Under the pieces are notes generated by a model. That model saw only the letters and a list, made by a program, of their open reading frames with translations. It did not search any database and had not been told where the DNA came from. A DNA stretch of 64,000 nt, taken from Pyrobaculum sp. 3827-6. GTDB taxonomy: Archaea > Thermoproteota > Thermoprotei > Thermoproteales > Thermoproteaceae. The position numbers and the translations under genes are program-made. This document shows, piece after piece, positions 34,259 through 43,398 of the stretch. The stretch lies in contig NZ_JAOTQN010000001.1 in the NCBI RefSeq assembly GCF_025641885.1, positions 992,001-1,056,000 on the forward strand, read 5' to 3'. Every line of letters begins with the position of its first letter. Position 1 is the stretch's first letter.

Positions 34259-37200
34259 ATCTCCTCCACCTCCACGTCGAAGGCGTAGTCCGCCCCCTTA
34301 AACTTCTGCGCCATATCACTGTCTATCTGGACAGCAGGCGAAAACTCAAACCTCACGTCAGCCCCCGGCGACAGGTACTCCAGAGCCGCCAGGAGTCTGA
34401 CCGCCCGCTCCCTCACCTCTGGAGATGTGACGTTAAACACGGCGTCTACGCTCAGCGACACGTCGCCCCCCACCTGCGCCGCCCTCACGGCGAGCCTATG
34501 CGGCACACCCCTCTTCACAAAGTAGTCAAGCAACCCCCTGGCGTCCTTCACAGCCTTTACAGAAATCCCCCTAACCGCTTCTCCCACATTTACAGAGTAC
34601 TTAGTCCTCACCTTCCTACACCGCCCCTTGACGTTTACAGCCACTCTCCTCCTATCTCTACCTCCATCTCTAAAGACGGCCTCTACCTCCAGGCTGTAGA
34701 CACCCGGCTCCCACGGCAGATCCACCTCAAACACGTGGACTCTGCCGGAGGCGCTCTCCTCCCTCTCCACATCACCCACGCGGTAGATAACAGCGGCTAG
34801 GTCGTCGGAACCCACCACCTCCACCCTCAGCCTGGAGCCGGGGTTCCGCTCCACCACAGGGGTAGCCACCCCATCAATCCTCACCTCCACAGCCCTCTCC
34901 CTAACCTCCACCTCCAGGCGGCCCTCCGAGAGGAAGGGCCAGTCGCCCCTAGCTGTGAGAAGCTCATCCACAGCCCTCTTCACCTCCTCGCCGCTGGGCC
35001 TCTTATACACCACGTAATACCGCGTCGCGCTTGTGGAAAGAGATGCCAGTTGCTTCAAAAACGCCTCCACAGCCCAATCCACAAGCTGATCTCTCCACCT
35101 CAGCGGGGCGACCCCAACGTCCTTGTCAAGCGGCGGAGCCTCACAACCAGACTTAGAGAGCCACTTAACCTCTCCATCCACCTCGAACAGGCAGCTACAC
35201 CCGGCGCAGTAGCTCTTCACAGCCTCTACAAACTCTTCAAAGGAGATAGGCGCAGGCGGGAACTTCTCGTTGTTTAGATACAGACTCCAGAGATCTCCCA
35301 GCTTCTTAAAGCCGTCCCACTGAAGCTCTGCGAAAATCTTCTCCACAAGCCCCCTCAAAACGTCAGACCTCTGCTTAGCCACCTCGCTGAGGTATTCGTC
35401 AAGCCGCTTCACATCCACATCCCTAAACCCAGCCGCCACCCTCCTAAGCCAGGCAAAAGCCGCCGCCCTCAGAGCATTCGCGGCGCGTTCCTTCCACCGC
35501 TCCACCCTACTCCTCAGCAACTGCTCCATCTCCCGCCTCAGCCTCTCGTCATCAACCGACAAGACATCCGGGAAGTAGTGGTACAAGTTGACAAGAACCT
35601 CGTCAACCGCTTTGTAGAGCTGGCCCAACGCCACGGCGGCCTCCTTCACGTTCTTAACAGCCACAAACCTCTCTAAAAGCCGCCCCGCGTCGGCAGGCGG
35701 GGGCCCCGAGTCGTCCCGCCTAACGAAAAAGAGGTTGTTCCTCCGCCTACCCACCCCAAACTCCATCAAGTCAACAGCCAGCGTGGACTTATCCGCGTCG
35801 TCCAGCGCCTTGGCCCACTCATCTCTATTTGGAATAATCACCACCTTGCCGGAGGCCCTCCTCTGGCTACCCACGCCTGAGACGTACACCGCCGAGAAAA
35901 ACCGGGCCCCCTCCCTAAGTAGAGAAGCCAGCTGGTCAGCAACCACGTCGATGCCATCCTCATACGAAAACTTAAACATGGCCTCCCTTATCGCGTGCAC
36001 CTCATCCCCCACAAACCAGTAGAGATACCTATCCCCCAGCCTAGCTACGTGAAGCCCCACGTCAGTGGCCTTAGCCAACACCTCCCTCACCTCAATAGGC
36101 CTAATATCAACCCCATTGTAGCTACCCGCCACAAGATCATCCTCCGTCGGATACAGAGACTCCGCCGGCATAAGCCGGGCGAGGAAGGTCGCCAGGAGGA
36201 TGTGCCTCAGGACTGAGACAGCGGCCCTGCTCCCCAGCCTCTCCACATCCTCTCTGTACAGCCTCAACAAGGTGGCCCACTCCCCGGCCATGGGCCCACC
36301 CACGACGAGTATATCCTCAGGCTCCGGCAGGTGGACAAAGGTCACAAGCTCCTCGGGAGACGCCTTGACGTAGGCCCTGGCCAAGGTGCGGAGAAGCTCC
36401 CTAGTCATCTGAACCCTAGTCCTCCCAGCAAGCGACTCGCTGGCAAGCCTCAACACGATGTCGAGAAAGACGGGGTTGAAGGGGTACGCATCCTCCAGCC
36501 CCTTCTCAAACTTCCTTAACTTCTCCTCCTTCACCACGTCTTTCAGTGGCGCCACGTCGACCTTCCTGGGCCGGAGGCCGGCCCACCGCCTGAAGACGGC
36601 GACTATGTTCTCTGTCGTATCAAGGCTGATCTTTACGATGTGCACTCTCTTCACCGCGTCCAGTGACTTGAAGATCTCTAGGGCGGGGTCTCGGCTGTCG
36701 TCCGGGAAGAGTGAGTATGACACAAAGAGGTAGACCCCTCTGACTTCCCCGGCGACCTCAGCCAGCGTCTGGATCCACTGCACGAAGCCGGGTTCCTCCT
36801 CTAGGTACTGCGTTTCGTCAAACAGCAACACTAGGGGGGCCAGCCCTCTAGTAGCCTCTCTAAGCTCCTCCTTTGTGGAGAGAGACCTCAGCCGCCTCTC
36901 TAACTCTCCCAAGATCCGCGCGGCTCTGAAAACGGCCACGTTGGGCACCTTGGCAAGGGTTGGCGTATACAGCTCAATCCCGTACTCAGCCAAGTGCCGC
37001 GAGACGCACTCCCCCGACCCCTTACACCTCTTGTACAAGGCCACGATGTGGAGGACTAAGGCGAGGAAGTGCGACTTCCCGGCCCCTAGCATAGCTGGAA
37101 GCGTATATATCTGCGACTCCCCCGCCGTCAGCTTCTTTAAGAAGTCCTCAAGGTGCTGTCTAAACCCCGGCGTGATGTACGTAATCTTGAAGAAGGACTC

Positions 37201-37323
37201 TGGGTCACAGTAGATCTTGTGTGCCTCCTCCGGATCTCTCCCTAGAAACAACGCCCCGTAGACCTCGTATATGTCGATGGCCGGACTTATCTTACCCTCG
37301 GCCAGCAATTTTATAAAAGACAT
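34252..37323 (-). CDS. DUF499 AAA+ ATPase of a defence system
   Basis: This is a large (1023-residue) P-loop ATPase. Early in the protein LPAMLGAGKSHFLALVLH forms Walker A and LAPLVLLFDETQYLEEE forms Walker B. The C-terminal half has beta-sandwich segments (VHVFEVDLPWEPGVYSLEVE). DUF499 proteins occur next to DUF1156 methylases and SNF2 helicases in defence islands, exactly as here. The ATG at 37323 follows the methylase stop by 30 bases. Confidence 0.86.
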   Translation of the reverse strand: MSFIKLLAEGKISPAIDIYEVYGALFLGRDPEEAHKIYCDPESFFKITYITPGFRQHLEDFLKKLTAGESQIYTLPAMLGAGKSHFLALVLHIVALYKRCKGSGECVSRHLAEYGIELYTPTLAKVPNVAVFRAARILGELERRLRSLSTKEELREATRGLAPLVLLFDETQYLEEEPGFVQWIQTLAEVAGEVRGVYLFVSYSLFPDDSRDPALEIFKSLDAVKRVHIVKISLDTTENIVAVFRRWAGLRPRKVDVAPLKDVVKEEKLRKFEKGLEDAYPFNPVFLDIVLRLASESLAGRTRVQMTRELLRTLARAYVKASPEELVTFVHLPEPEDILVVGGPMAGEWATLLRLYREDVERLGSRAAVSVLRHILLATFLARLMPAESLYPTEDDLVAGSYNGVDIRPIEVREVLAKATDVGLHVARLGDRYLYWFVGDEVHAIREAMFKFSYEDGIDVVADQLASLLREGARFFSAVYVSGVGSQRRASGKVVIIPNRDEWAKALDDADKSTLAVDLMEFGVGRRRNNLFFVRRDDSGPPPADAGRLLERFVAVKNVKEAAVALGQLYKAVDEVLVNLYHYFPDVLSVDDERLRREMEQLLRSRVERWKERAANALRAAAFAWLRRVAAGFRDVDVKRLDEYLSEVAKQRSDVLRGLVEKIFAELQWDGFKKLGDLWSLYLNNEKFPPAPISFEEFVEAVKSYCAGCSCLFEVDGEVKWLSKSGCEAPPLDKDVGVAPLRWRDQLVDWAVEAFLKQLASLSTSATRYYVVYKRPSGEEVKRAVDELLTARGDWPFLSEGRLEVEVRERAVEVRIDGVATPVVERNPGSRLRVEVVGSDDLAAVIYRVGDVEREESASGRVHVFEVDLPWEPGVYSLEVEAVFRDGGRDRRRVAVNVKGRCRKVRTKYSVNVGEAVRGISVKAVKDARGLLDYFVKRGVPHRLAVRAAQVGGDVSLSVDAVFNVTSPEVRERAVRLLAALEYLSPGADVRFEFSPAVQIDSDMAQKFKGADYAFDVEVEEIC

Positions 37324-37353
37324 ACATGGAACTCTTCAGATACTTAAAAGTAC

Positions 37354-40300
37354 CTACCCCCACCACTCGGCGCCCAAAACAGCTCTCGCCGTCCTTACGT
37401 CTACGTCGTCCTCGTCGAGGACCCCCGCCCTAGCCAGCTCCACAAGCGCCTTCGCCAGCGCCAAGGCCTCCTCCCTAACCTCCGGCGCACAGGTGACGGA
37501 GATCTTGGCCAGGTGTTTGAGCTGAAGCTGGCGGAAGCAGTCAAGCACCGGCCGCCCCCGCTGAGCCGAGTACACCCGCCGGATCTCGTCCACCGTGTCC
37601 TCCCGCGGCGCCAAGACCTCAAAAGCCTTGCGCTTAGCCACCCTCGGCCCACCCACGTCGGCCTCCCTAATCAGCCCCAGCTTGATGAGGTCTACGTGCG
37701 GCAGGCCAGTGGCCCGCTCCACGTGAGACAGAGTGTCGCTGTCCACATACCCCCGCTCGTTCTCCATAATGCGGAGGGCAAGGTAGGCGTGCGCCGCCGG
37801 GTCGGACAGCCTCACCCCGGCCTTCCTGAGGAGGGCCTCGAAGGCGATAGCCACCGCCTGCCTCATCAACCCCTCGGAATCAAGCTCCAAGCCGCCGAGC
37901 ATAACCGGGCTGTGGGCCGTGAGGTACTCCAAAGCCGCCAAATAGGCGTAGACCCACACGGTCGTCTTGTTGCCCCCAGACAGACAGCTCTTCTCCACAG
38001 ACGCCTTCGACACAGCCCTCAGCCTGCGGTCGATTCTCTCGGCCACCTCCTCTATTACCCTATCCCTCCAGGCCGAGAGGTCCAGCGGCTTAGGACCGGA
38101 CCTGCGCCTCCACGCAGAGACGTAGCCGCCCAGCACAGACGCCTTGCCCCTAGCCACGACGTTCTCCTCACTCTCAGTAACCACCGGGTACGCCGCCACC
38201 ATCTCCAGCCCGTTCACGCGCCAGAGCGCATCCACAAGGGCGGCCCACGACTCCGGCTTCTTAGCCACGTAGTAGGTCACAAGAAGGCCGTCCTCCTTCA
38301 AAAACCTGAGCACGTTAGCAAAGGCCTTAGCCAGCATGTCGCGGAAAGTGGCGCTGATCTTGAAGTACTCCCAGCGCCCCACGCTCTCCGACACCTCCCT
38401 CACGGAGAACCTCTCCCACTGAGTCCTCACCTCCAGCCCAAGCTCGTCGAAAAACGCCTCGGGCAGAAACCTAGGCCGAAGCGCCGCGCCGTCGCTGTCG
38501 CTGAGCGCCCTCTTAAGCCACACAAAGTAGAAGTCGCTCAGCTCGGAATAAGGCACATCGTCTGCGTAGGGAGGGTCGGTGACAACAATATCAAACATAT
38601 CATCACCAAATGATTCAAGTGACACAACGTCATCAAGCAAGACCCTAACCCTACTAGGACTGTCGCTAGCAACAGAAATGAGATAAGGTAATACTTTTTC
38701 TGTGGTTTTATCCATATTCATTTTTAGTGTCCCAGTGCCGCTAAAATCAGCAAAGGGAGAAACATCGCCCCAATTCCAAGACATAGCTATACCTCTCATG
38801 GATAATGCATGAGAAACTTTAGCTGGAAGTTGTCCACCATACTGCCAGAATGTAACCTCGCAATTATAACTAACATATCTTACCAATGCTATTGCTAGGT
38901 ATATTGTTACTGCTTCTGCGTATTTAAGCGCCTCTTCTTTGTTCAATCCTTCCTTTAATTTATCTTCCTCAATTTTCTTACCTGCCTCACGTATTAGTTT
39001 AACAAGTTTGACTAGGGTTAGGAGCTGGCGTGGGTTGAAGAGTTTAAACCATTCGTCGAAACCGTATGTATTGATGAAATGTCTGTCATCGTACGGAGAT
39101 ATACTCTCAGTGGGTAGATCCGTATCTCCCCACATCCGTCTGAGTTTCTCAGCGGCTTGCCACAGCTTGTCCACGTCTTGTTGAGTTGCTGGCTGGAACT
39201 GCAGGTCGCCGTCTTTGACGTATACCTTGACAAGGAGTGTGGGCCTCGCGGGCGCGTTTTTGAGATCCTCCAGAGTGGCCTCACCCCTTAGGTACTTTTC
39301 GTATAGCTCGTTCCACTGGCGGAGGGCCCACTTGACGTACCAGTCGCCGTCTCTCCTCCCGCCTTTTGTGATTTTTCCGTTGACCACCCGGTGGTTGATC
39401 TCGGCGCGGCAGTGTAGGCACTGGGCGGTCTCCTTTCTGGCGTCTATGTTTTTGGCCGGCACGGCGTAGCGCCGTCCCCGCCACTCCACCGAGCCGCCGC
39501 CTTCCTCCTCCTTGGTCTGCACCTTGGCGTTGAGCTCGCCGCAGCCGCCCCCGCCTTGTCTTCTGCACTCCTCGTTTAGATCCACCACGGAGATGCGGCC
39601 CTCCTCCCACTTCATCCACGCCAGCCTCTCGTAGTAGGTCTTTCCCTTGACTCTGGCGAGCCACCAGTTGCCCACCAGCGGGGTGTAGCGGCCGCAGACG
39701 GGGCACTTGACCTCCCAGGTGCCTATGTAGACGTCGGCGTCGTAGAGCCCCGCCACGTCCGGGTCGTTGCGCAACTGATCCAGCACCCACCTCCCCCACT
39801 TCGCCACGTCGTATATGAGCGCCGGCACCTTGTACCTGGCTGAGTCAGCCGCCGCCCTCACGCCGTTGAATTTCTTCACGACGTCTTCTAGGCCGAGCTC
39901 CCTCGCCTCTCTGCCGGTGATCTCTGTTGTGAGGTGGCCGAATTTCTTTGGGTACTCCAGCACCGCCTTGAGAAAGACGTAGGCCGTGGGCAGGAGCTCC
40001 ACGGCCGCGGCGTCGGCGCCTAGCCTGGCCGCCTCCAGCGGAATGGAGCCAAAGCCCGCGAAGGGGTCGAGCACCTTCTTGCCCCTCAGCCTCTCCACAA
40101 GGCGCGGCGAGGGGTTGCACTGGTGCACCGTCTTCCTCTCGCGGCGGCATGGGAAGAGGTCGTTTAGGAACTGCTCCGGGTTGCTGTAGGCGTCGGCGGG
40201 CAGTAGCGCCGCGGCGATCACCGCCCTAGCCCCAGCCAGCGGCTTCCGGGTCCACCAAAACACCATCTCCCAATGCGGAGGCCTCCCAGGTCCCTTCTCC

Positions 40301-40359
40301 ACACAGCTGTATTCGTTAATAGCCTCAATCGGTATGCCAGCCTCCAGCAGAGACACCAT
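37354..40359 (-). CDS. DUF1156 DNA methyltransferase
   Basis: This is the methylase of the defence system. The DUF1156 start (MVSLLEAGIPIEAINEYSCVEKG, then FWWTRKPLAGARAVIAA) is followed by the SAM motif VLDPFAGFGSIPLEA, a zinc-knuckle insert (CPVCGR, CLHC) and the catalytic VVTDPPYADDVPY. About 1000 residues. The frame is open to GTG 40401, but the TTTTTAAA box at 40376-40383 favours ATG 40359. The stretch from about 38,580 to 39,180, between zinc insert and catalytic motif, is distinctly AT-rich within an otherwise GC-rich gene. Confidence 0.87.
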   Translation of the reverse strand: MVSLLEAGIPIEAINEYSCVEKGPGRPPHWEMVFWWTRKPLAGARAVIAAALLPADAYSNPEQFLNDLFPCRRERKTVHQCNPSPRLVERLRGKKVLDPFAGFGSIPLEAARLGADAAAVELLPTAYVFLKAVLEYPKKFGHLTTEITGREARELGLEDVVKKFNGVRAAADSARYKVPALIYDVAKWGRWVLDQLRNDPDVAGLYDADVYIGTWEVKCPVCGRYTPLVGNWWLARVKGKTYYERLAWMKWEEGRISVVDLNEECRRQGGGGCGELNAKVQTKEEEGGGSVEWRGRRYAVPAKNIDARKETAQCLHCRAEINHRVVNGKITKGGRRDGDWYVKWALRQWNELYEKYLRGEATLEDLKNAPARPTLLVKVYVKDGDLQFQPATQQDVDKLWQAAEKLRRMWGDTDLPTESISPYDDRHFINTYGFDEWFKLFNPRQLLTLVKLVKLIREAGKKIEEDKLKEGLNKEEALKYAEAVTIYLAIALVRYVSYNCEVTFWQYGGQLPAKVSHALSMRGIAMSWNWGDVSPFADFSGTGTLKMNMDKTTEKVLPYLISVASDSPSRVRVLLDDVVSLESFGDDMFDIVVTDPPYADDVPYSELSDFYFVWLKRALSDSDGAALRPRFLPEAFFDELGLEVRTQWERFSVREVSESVGRWEYFKISATFRDMLAKAFANVLRFLKEDGLLVTYYVAKKPESWAALVDALWRVNGLEMVAAYPVVTESEENVVARGKASVLGGYVSAWRRRSGPKPLDLSAWRDRVIEEVAERIDRRLRAVSKASVEKSCLSGGNKTTVWVYAYLAALEYLTAHSPVMLGGLELDSEGLMRQAVAIAFEALLRKAGVRLSDPAAHAYLALRIMENERGYVDSDTLSHVERATGLPHVDLIKLGLIREADVGGPRVAKRKAFEVLAPREDTVDEIRRVYSAQRGRPVLDCFRQLQLKHLAKISVTCAPEVREEALALAKALVELARAGVLDEDDVDVRTARAVLGAEWWG

Positions 40360-40481
40360 ATCAAACAACTCCCAATTTTTAAACCAGCTGTACGCTATCA
40401 CTGAAATATAAGCTCACGGGTGTATCTGCACGTCATTTTGACTGATTCATTTATATCTACATCCACAGGATTATCATTTAG

Positions 40482-41954
40482 ATGGCCAGTACCCACGCCA
40501 AAGATAGAGCTCCTACACGGGAGGGAGTTTATGAGAGCAATAAATATCCAACGTCTACAAATAACAGTACGGCCATTCTACACAGATTATATGAGTTACG
40601 CAAAAGACAAATAAATGGCGTAGACTGCCTAAGGGAGTCCACAAAGTGCGCCAATCTCCTTAAGAAGATCTTAGGCAGTGAGCTATGGTATGTTCGTGAA
40701 AATCCCCTTGTCTACGTGGCGAGGAATGATTTGGCTTCTAATCCCTACCTATCTCCGTATAGGATAGAAGATATCAACTTGGCTCTAGGTCTGAATCTCT
40801 CAAGCATCGAGTTTGAGTTTGGCAGTGGCGTGGTGGACAAGTCGCCTTATGAAATTAGAAGGCTCCCTCCATATAAGGGGCCAACTGGGAGAGTTCCGTT
40901 AAGAATATACTATCAGTCAAGATATAAGCAAATAGGGCTGTGGCTAGTTAGGGATTGGAATCTCTTTGATGTCGAGCTACACTTATTGAGAGGGGAGGAT
41001 GAGCTTTCTACTGTAAGTGGCAGTATTGTTGGAGACCCTGGTGTCTCAGTACTGATAGTGGGCAAGGATTTTCTCGAGAAGCATTTCGATGATATCGTTC
41101 GTCTGAAGAGGGAGAGCTTTGAACAAGGCAATGGCCGTTCTAGACTTCAGATAATTAATGGCGACGATCTTGGCGGAAAAATCCGCGCCCGTGGTGCAAA
41201 GTATATATTAGCTAATCTCCGTTCGGCTATACTGTATAAGGCCCATTACACGCCATTTAGGGTGGTGCTTCCTAAAGGGTGTGAGTTATGTGATTTGATT
41301 TCGAGTAGCTTGGTTGTGGGGATGGCTTTGGCTAAGGAGGGAAATGACTACATCAAGGCTGTTGCAGTATTGATGACTAGTTCTGGCGACGTTGTAGGGT
41401 ATGTAGATACTAAAAGGGTGTTTAGGGGGAGGTCTATGGAGCTGAGGGCAGATGAGGCGGAAGAGTTCGGTGGAAAAGTAGGCAAGTTGGTAAATGAATA
41501 CAGGTCACACTATGTTACAGAGTTCCGCAGGGAGCCCGGTTTGATTATTATTGCTCGAAGTAGATCGTTTAGGGAGGAGGAGGCAACGAGGGTGCGTAGG
41601 GGCTTTTCGACGATTCTGGAGAGGGTGAATAGCGGTATAAGGAATGTGTTGAGTGAGGATAACTTGTTGTTTATGTCGACGACGAAGACTGATTATAATT
41701 TTGGAAGAGACGTGGCGGCGCATGTGGCTTCTATCAACCAGCGAAATGCTGGTGCTTGGTTTCTTCAACCTGCTAGTTTTGAGAGAGCGGTGAAGGTCTC
41801 CTACCAAGGGTATATGAAGGACTTTGACGTACGGTTGCCAGCAATTGCCTACACTTATCTCAGGGCGTTAGACTTCACAAGTCTTAGTGGTAAGAGGACG
41901 ACAATAGCGCCCGTTACATATGCCAAGCGTTTCCTACGGTGGTATAAACACTGA
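40482..41954 (+). CDS. catalytically degenerate PIWI/short Argonaute-like protein
   Basis: By eye this is a MID-PIWI protein. Residues 108-133 (IEFEFGSGVVDKSPYE) resemble the opening strand of short prokaryotic Argonautes; 140-265 fit a MID domain (LQIINGDDLGGKIRARGAKY then NLRSAILYKAHYTPFRV). The rest follows the PIWI order. Catalytic positions look lost: VVGMALA in place of GIDVS, IIIARSRSF in place of IHRDGR, and TIAPVTYAKRF in place of the final P-x-HYA. It probably binds guide/target nucleic acid without cleaving. It is AT-rich and overlaps the next gene by 35 bases. ATG 40482 lies about 30 bases after a TTTATATC box. Confidence 0.7.
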   Translation: MASTHAKDRAPTREGVYESNKYPTSTNNSTAILHRLYELRKRQINGVDCLRESTKCANLLKKILGSELWYVRENPLVYVARNDLASNPYLSPYRIEDINLALGLNLSSIEFEFGSGVVDKSPYEIRRLPPYKGPTGRVPLRIYYQSRYKQIGLWLVRDWNLFDVELHLLRGEDELSTVSGSIVGDPGVSVLIVGKDFLEKHFDDIVRLKRESFEQGNGRSRLQIINGDDLGGKIRARGAKYILANLRSAILYKAHYTPFRVVLPKGCELCDLISSSLVVGMALAKEGNDYIKAVAVLMTSSGDVVGYVDTKRVFRGRSMELRADEAEEFGGKVGKLVNEYRSHYVTEFRREPGLIIIARSRSFREEEATRVRRGFSTILERVNSGIRNVLSEDNLLFMSTTKTDYNFGRDVAAHVASINQRNAGAWFLQPASFERAVKVSYQGYMKDFDVRLPAIAYTYLRALDFTSLSGKRTTIAPVTYAKRFLRWYKH

Positions 41955-42612
41955 AGAGATCAATATTGAGAATATAGCAAGCCTACTGAAATTTCTACAT
42001 GATCTTCTTGAGAAGTGGTGGGGCTGTATTTACAAGAGGTTGCCTGAGCGCTCTAAGAAGTGGCTTAGTAGGATTTGGCCTCGGGATGCGGGGGATTGTC
42101 TTGAGGCTGTTTCATTGCTGAGGAGGGGGTATAGTGTAGTAAGGGATGAAAGAATAATTGCCGAGCTGGGTTCTGTCTACAGGAGGATTGAGGAGGTATT
42201 TAGAGGATTAAAGAGCGATTTGTCTGATTTTCGTAGGTGGATTGTACTGCTTAATGAGATGGGGATTATTGCTGAATATCTCGGTGGGTATTGGAAGGAT
42301 AGCTTTGAACAGAGGCTTAGAGAGATAAGGAGGTTTTACAAAATTGACTGCGGTAGATCTGTCAGGTGTGCGGCGCCAGAGAGGTGTTTGTTTCTTTACG
42401 TGGTTTGTAGCGACAAGTCAGCAAGGAGTCGGATCGTGCGGGACTTGAAAGGTATTGCTTCGAGAGGCACTACGTGGTCTGAATTGGCGGCGTATTTGAT
42501 AGGGGATGATGTTCCAAATAGTTATCGCGAATTGATAGGGGATATTTACGCCGTCTGTTCTAATAGGGGTGTAAATCGCTACGCGGGTAACAACGGTGGG
42601 CTATCTAAATGA
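41920..42612 (+). CDS. partner of the PIWI protein, unknown
   Basis: This is a 230-residue protein with no recognised family. It is predicted largely helical, Arg/Lys-rich in the first half (WGCIYKRLPERSKKWLSRIW) and has several cysteines (GDCLEAV, KIDCGRSVRC, ERCLFLYVVC). No membrane segment or TIR/SIR2/nuclease motif is visible. The start overlaps the PIWI gene's end, so the two are translated from one message. Short Argonautes normally need a partner, so this is the candidate. It ends 6 bases before the convergent lysZ stop. Confidence 0.65.
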   Translation: MPSVSYGGINTEEINIENIASLLKFLHDLLEKWWGCIYKRLPERSKKWLSRIWPRDAGDCLEAVSLLRRGYSVVRDERIIAELGSVYRRIEEVFRGLKSDLSDFRRWIVLLNEMGIIAEYLGGYWKDSFEQRLREIRRFYKIDCGRSVRCAAPERCLFLYVVCSDKSARSRIVRDLKGIASRGTTWSELAAYLIGDDVPNSYRELIGDIYAVCSNRGVNRYAGNNGGLSK

Positions 42613-42618
42613 GTCGGT

Positions 42619-43398
42619 TTAGTCCGTTATGTGTGTCCCGGCTCCGTTTAGGGCTGTGTCTATGGGGCTGTCGGCGAGTCCGCTTGCGATTATTACCTCT
42701 ATGCCGGTTTTGGCGGCCTCGGTGGCCATGAGTAGCTTTCTCTTCATGCCTCCCCTCACCTCTTCGCTTTGGACTAGCTTCTCTGCCTCTGGGGCGGTGA
42801 GGTGGGGGACCACCTTCCCGCCTATGTAGAGGCCCTCCACGTCGCTGAGGAGCAGGAGCTTCTGGGCCTTCACGGCCTTGGCTACGTCGAAGGCTAGCTG
42901 GTCTCCGTCGACGTTTAGAAGCTCGCCCTTCTCGGACACGGCGATGGGTGCCAGCACCTTGAGGGGTGGGGGGAGTAGCTTGTCTGCATCTATCTGGGTG
43001 ATGCGGCCGACGTAGCCTCCGTCTACCACCCTCTGCCGGCCTCTCTCGTCTACTATCAAGACTTTTTCTTTGCGCTTCGCCTTGACGACGCCGAGGTCTG
43101 CGCCGGTTAGGCCGAGGGCCGGCACGCCGAGGGCGTGGAGGGCGGCTACTATCTGCTTGTTTATCCAGTTCATGGCCATGACGAAGGTTTTTAGAGTTTC
43201 CCAGTCGGTGTATCTGCTTACGAGGCCTCCTGGGTGGGTTAGGTACTTGGGTTCTAGGCCTAGTCGCTTCATGAGGTCGTTTACCATGCAGCCGCCTCCG
43301 TGCACCACGACGGCGCGGTCTGCGTATTTGGGGAGGTTTTGTATTGTCTTGGTGGGGTCTTTGCAGACTACCGACCCCCCGATCTTTATGACTATCAT
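42619..43398 (-). CDS. lysZ: [LysW]-aminoadipate/glutamate kinase (acetylglutamate kinase family)
   Basis: LysZ phosphorylates the LysW-bound intermediate. The family motifs are KIGGSVV at the N terminus, [17 protein letters not shown], the LTGADLGVV region and [10 protein letters not shown]; a C-terminal [10 protein letters not shown] completes the nucleotide site. Length is 259 residues. Its ATG overlaps the lysY stop by 4 bases, so it is the last gene of lysX-lysY-lysZ. Confidence 0.88.
   Translation of the reverse strand: MIVIKIGGSVVCKDPTKTIQNLPKYADRAVVVHGGGCMVNDLMKRLGLEPKYLTHPGGLVSRYTDWETLKTFVMAMNWINKQIVAALHALGVPALGLTGADLGVVKAKRKEKVLIVDERGRQRVVDGGYVGRITQIDADKLLPPPLKVLAPIAVSEKGELLNVDGDQLAFDVAKAVKAQKLLLLSDVEGLYIGGKVVPHLTAPEAEKLVQSEEVRGGMKRKLLMATEAAKTGIEVIIASGLADSPIDTALNGAGTHITD

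Larger units (their letters stand above)
26067..42612. other. defence island
   Basis: Between lysW-argG and lysZ-lysY-lysX lie about 16.5 kb of genes unrelated to the flanks. They include an EVE-domain protein, a type II methylase/endonuclease pair, a helicase/ATPase/methylase system, a PIWI-domain protein and several small unknown genes. Several members (26.1-27.1 kb, 33.6-33.9 kb, 38.6-39.2 kb, 40.4-42.6 kb) are clearly more AT-rich than the core genes, which suggests acquisition in several steps. Confidence 0.75.
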
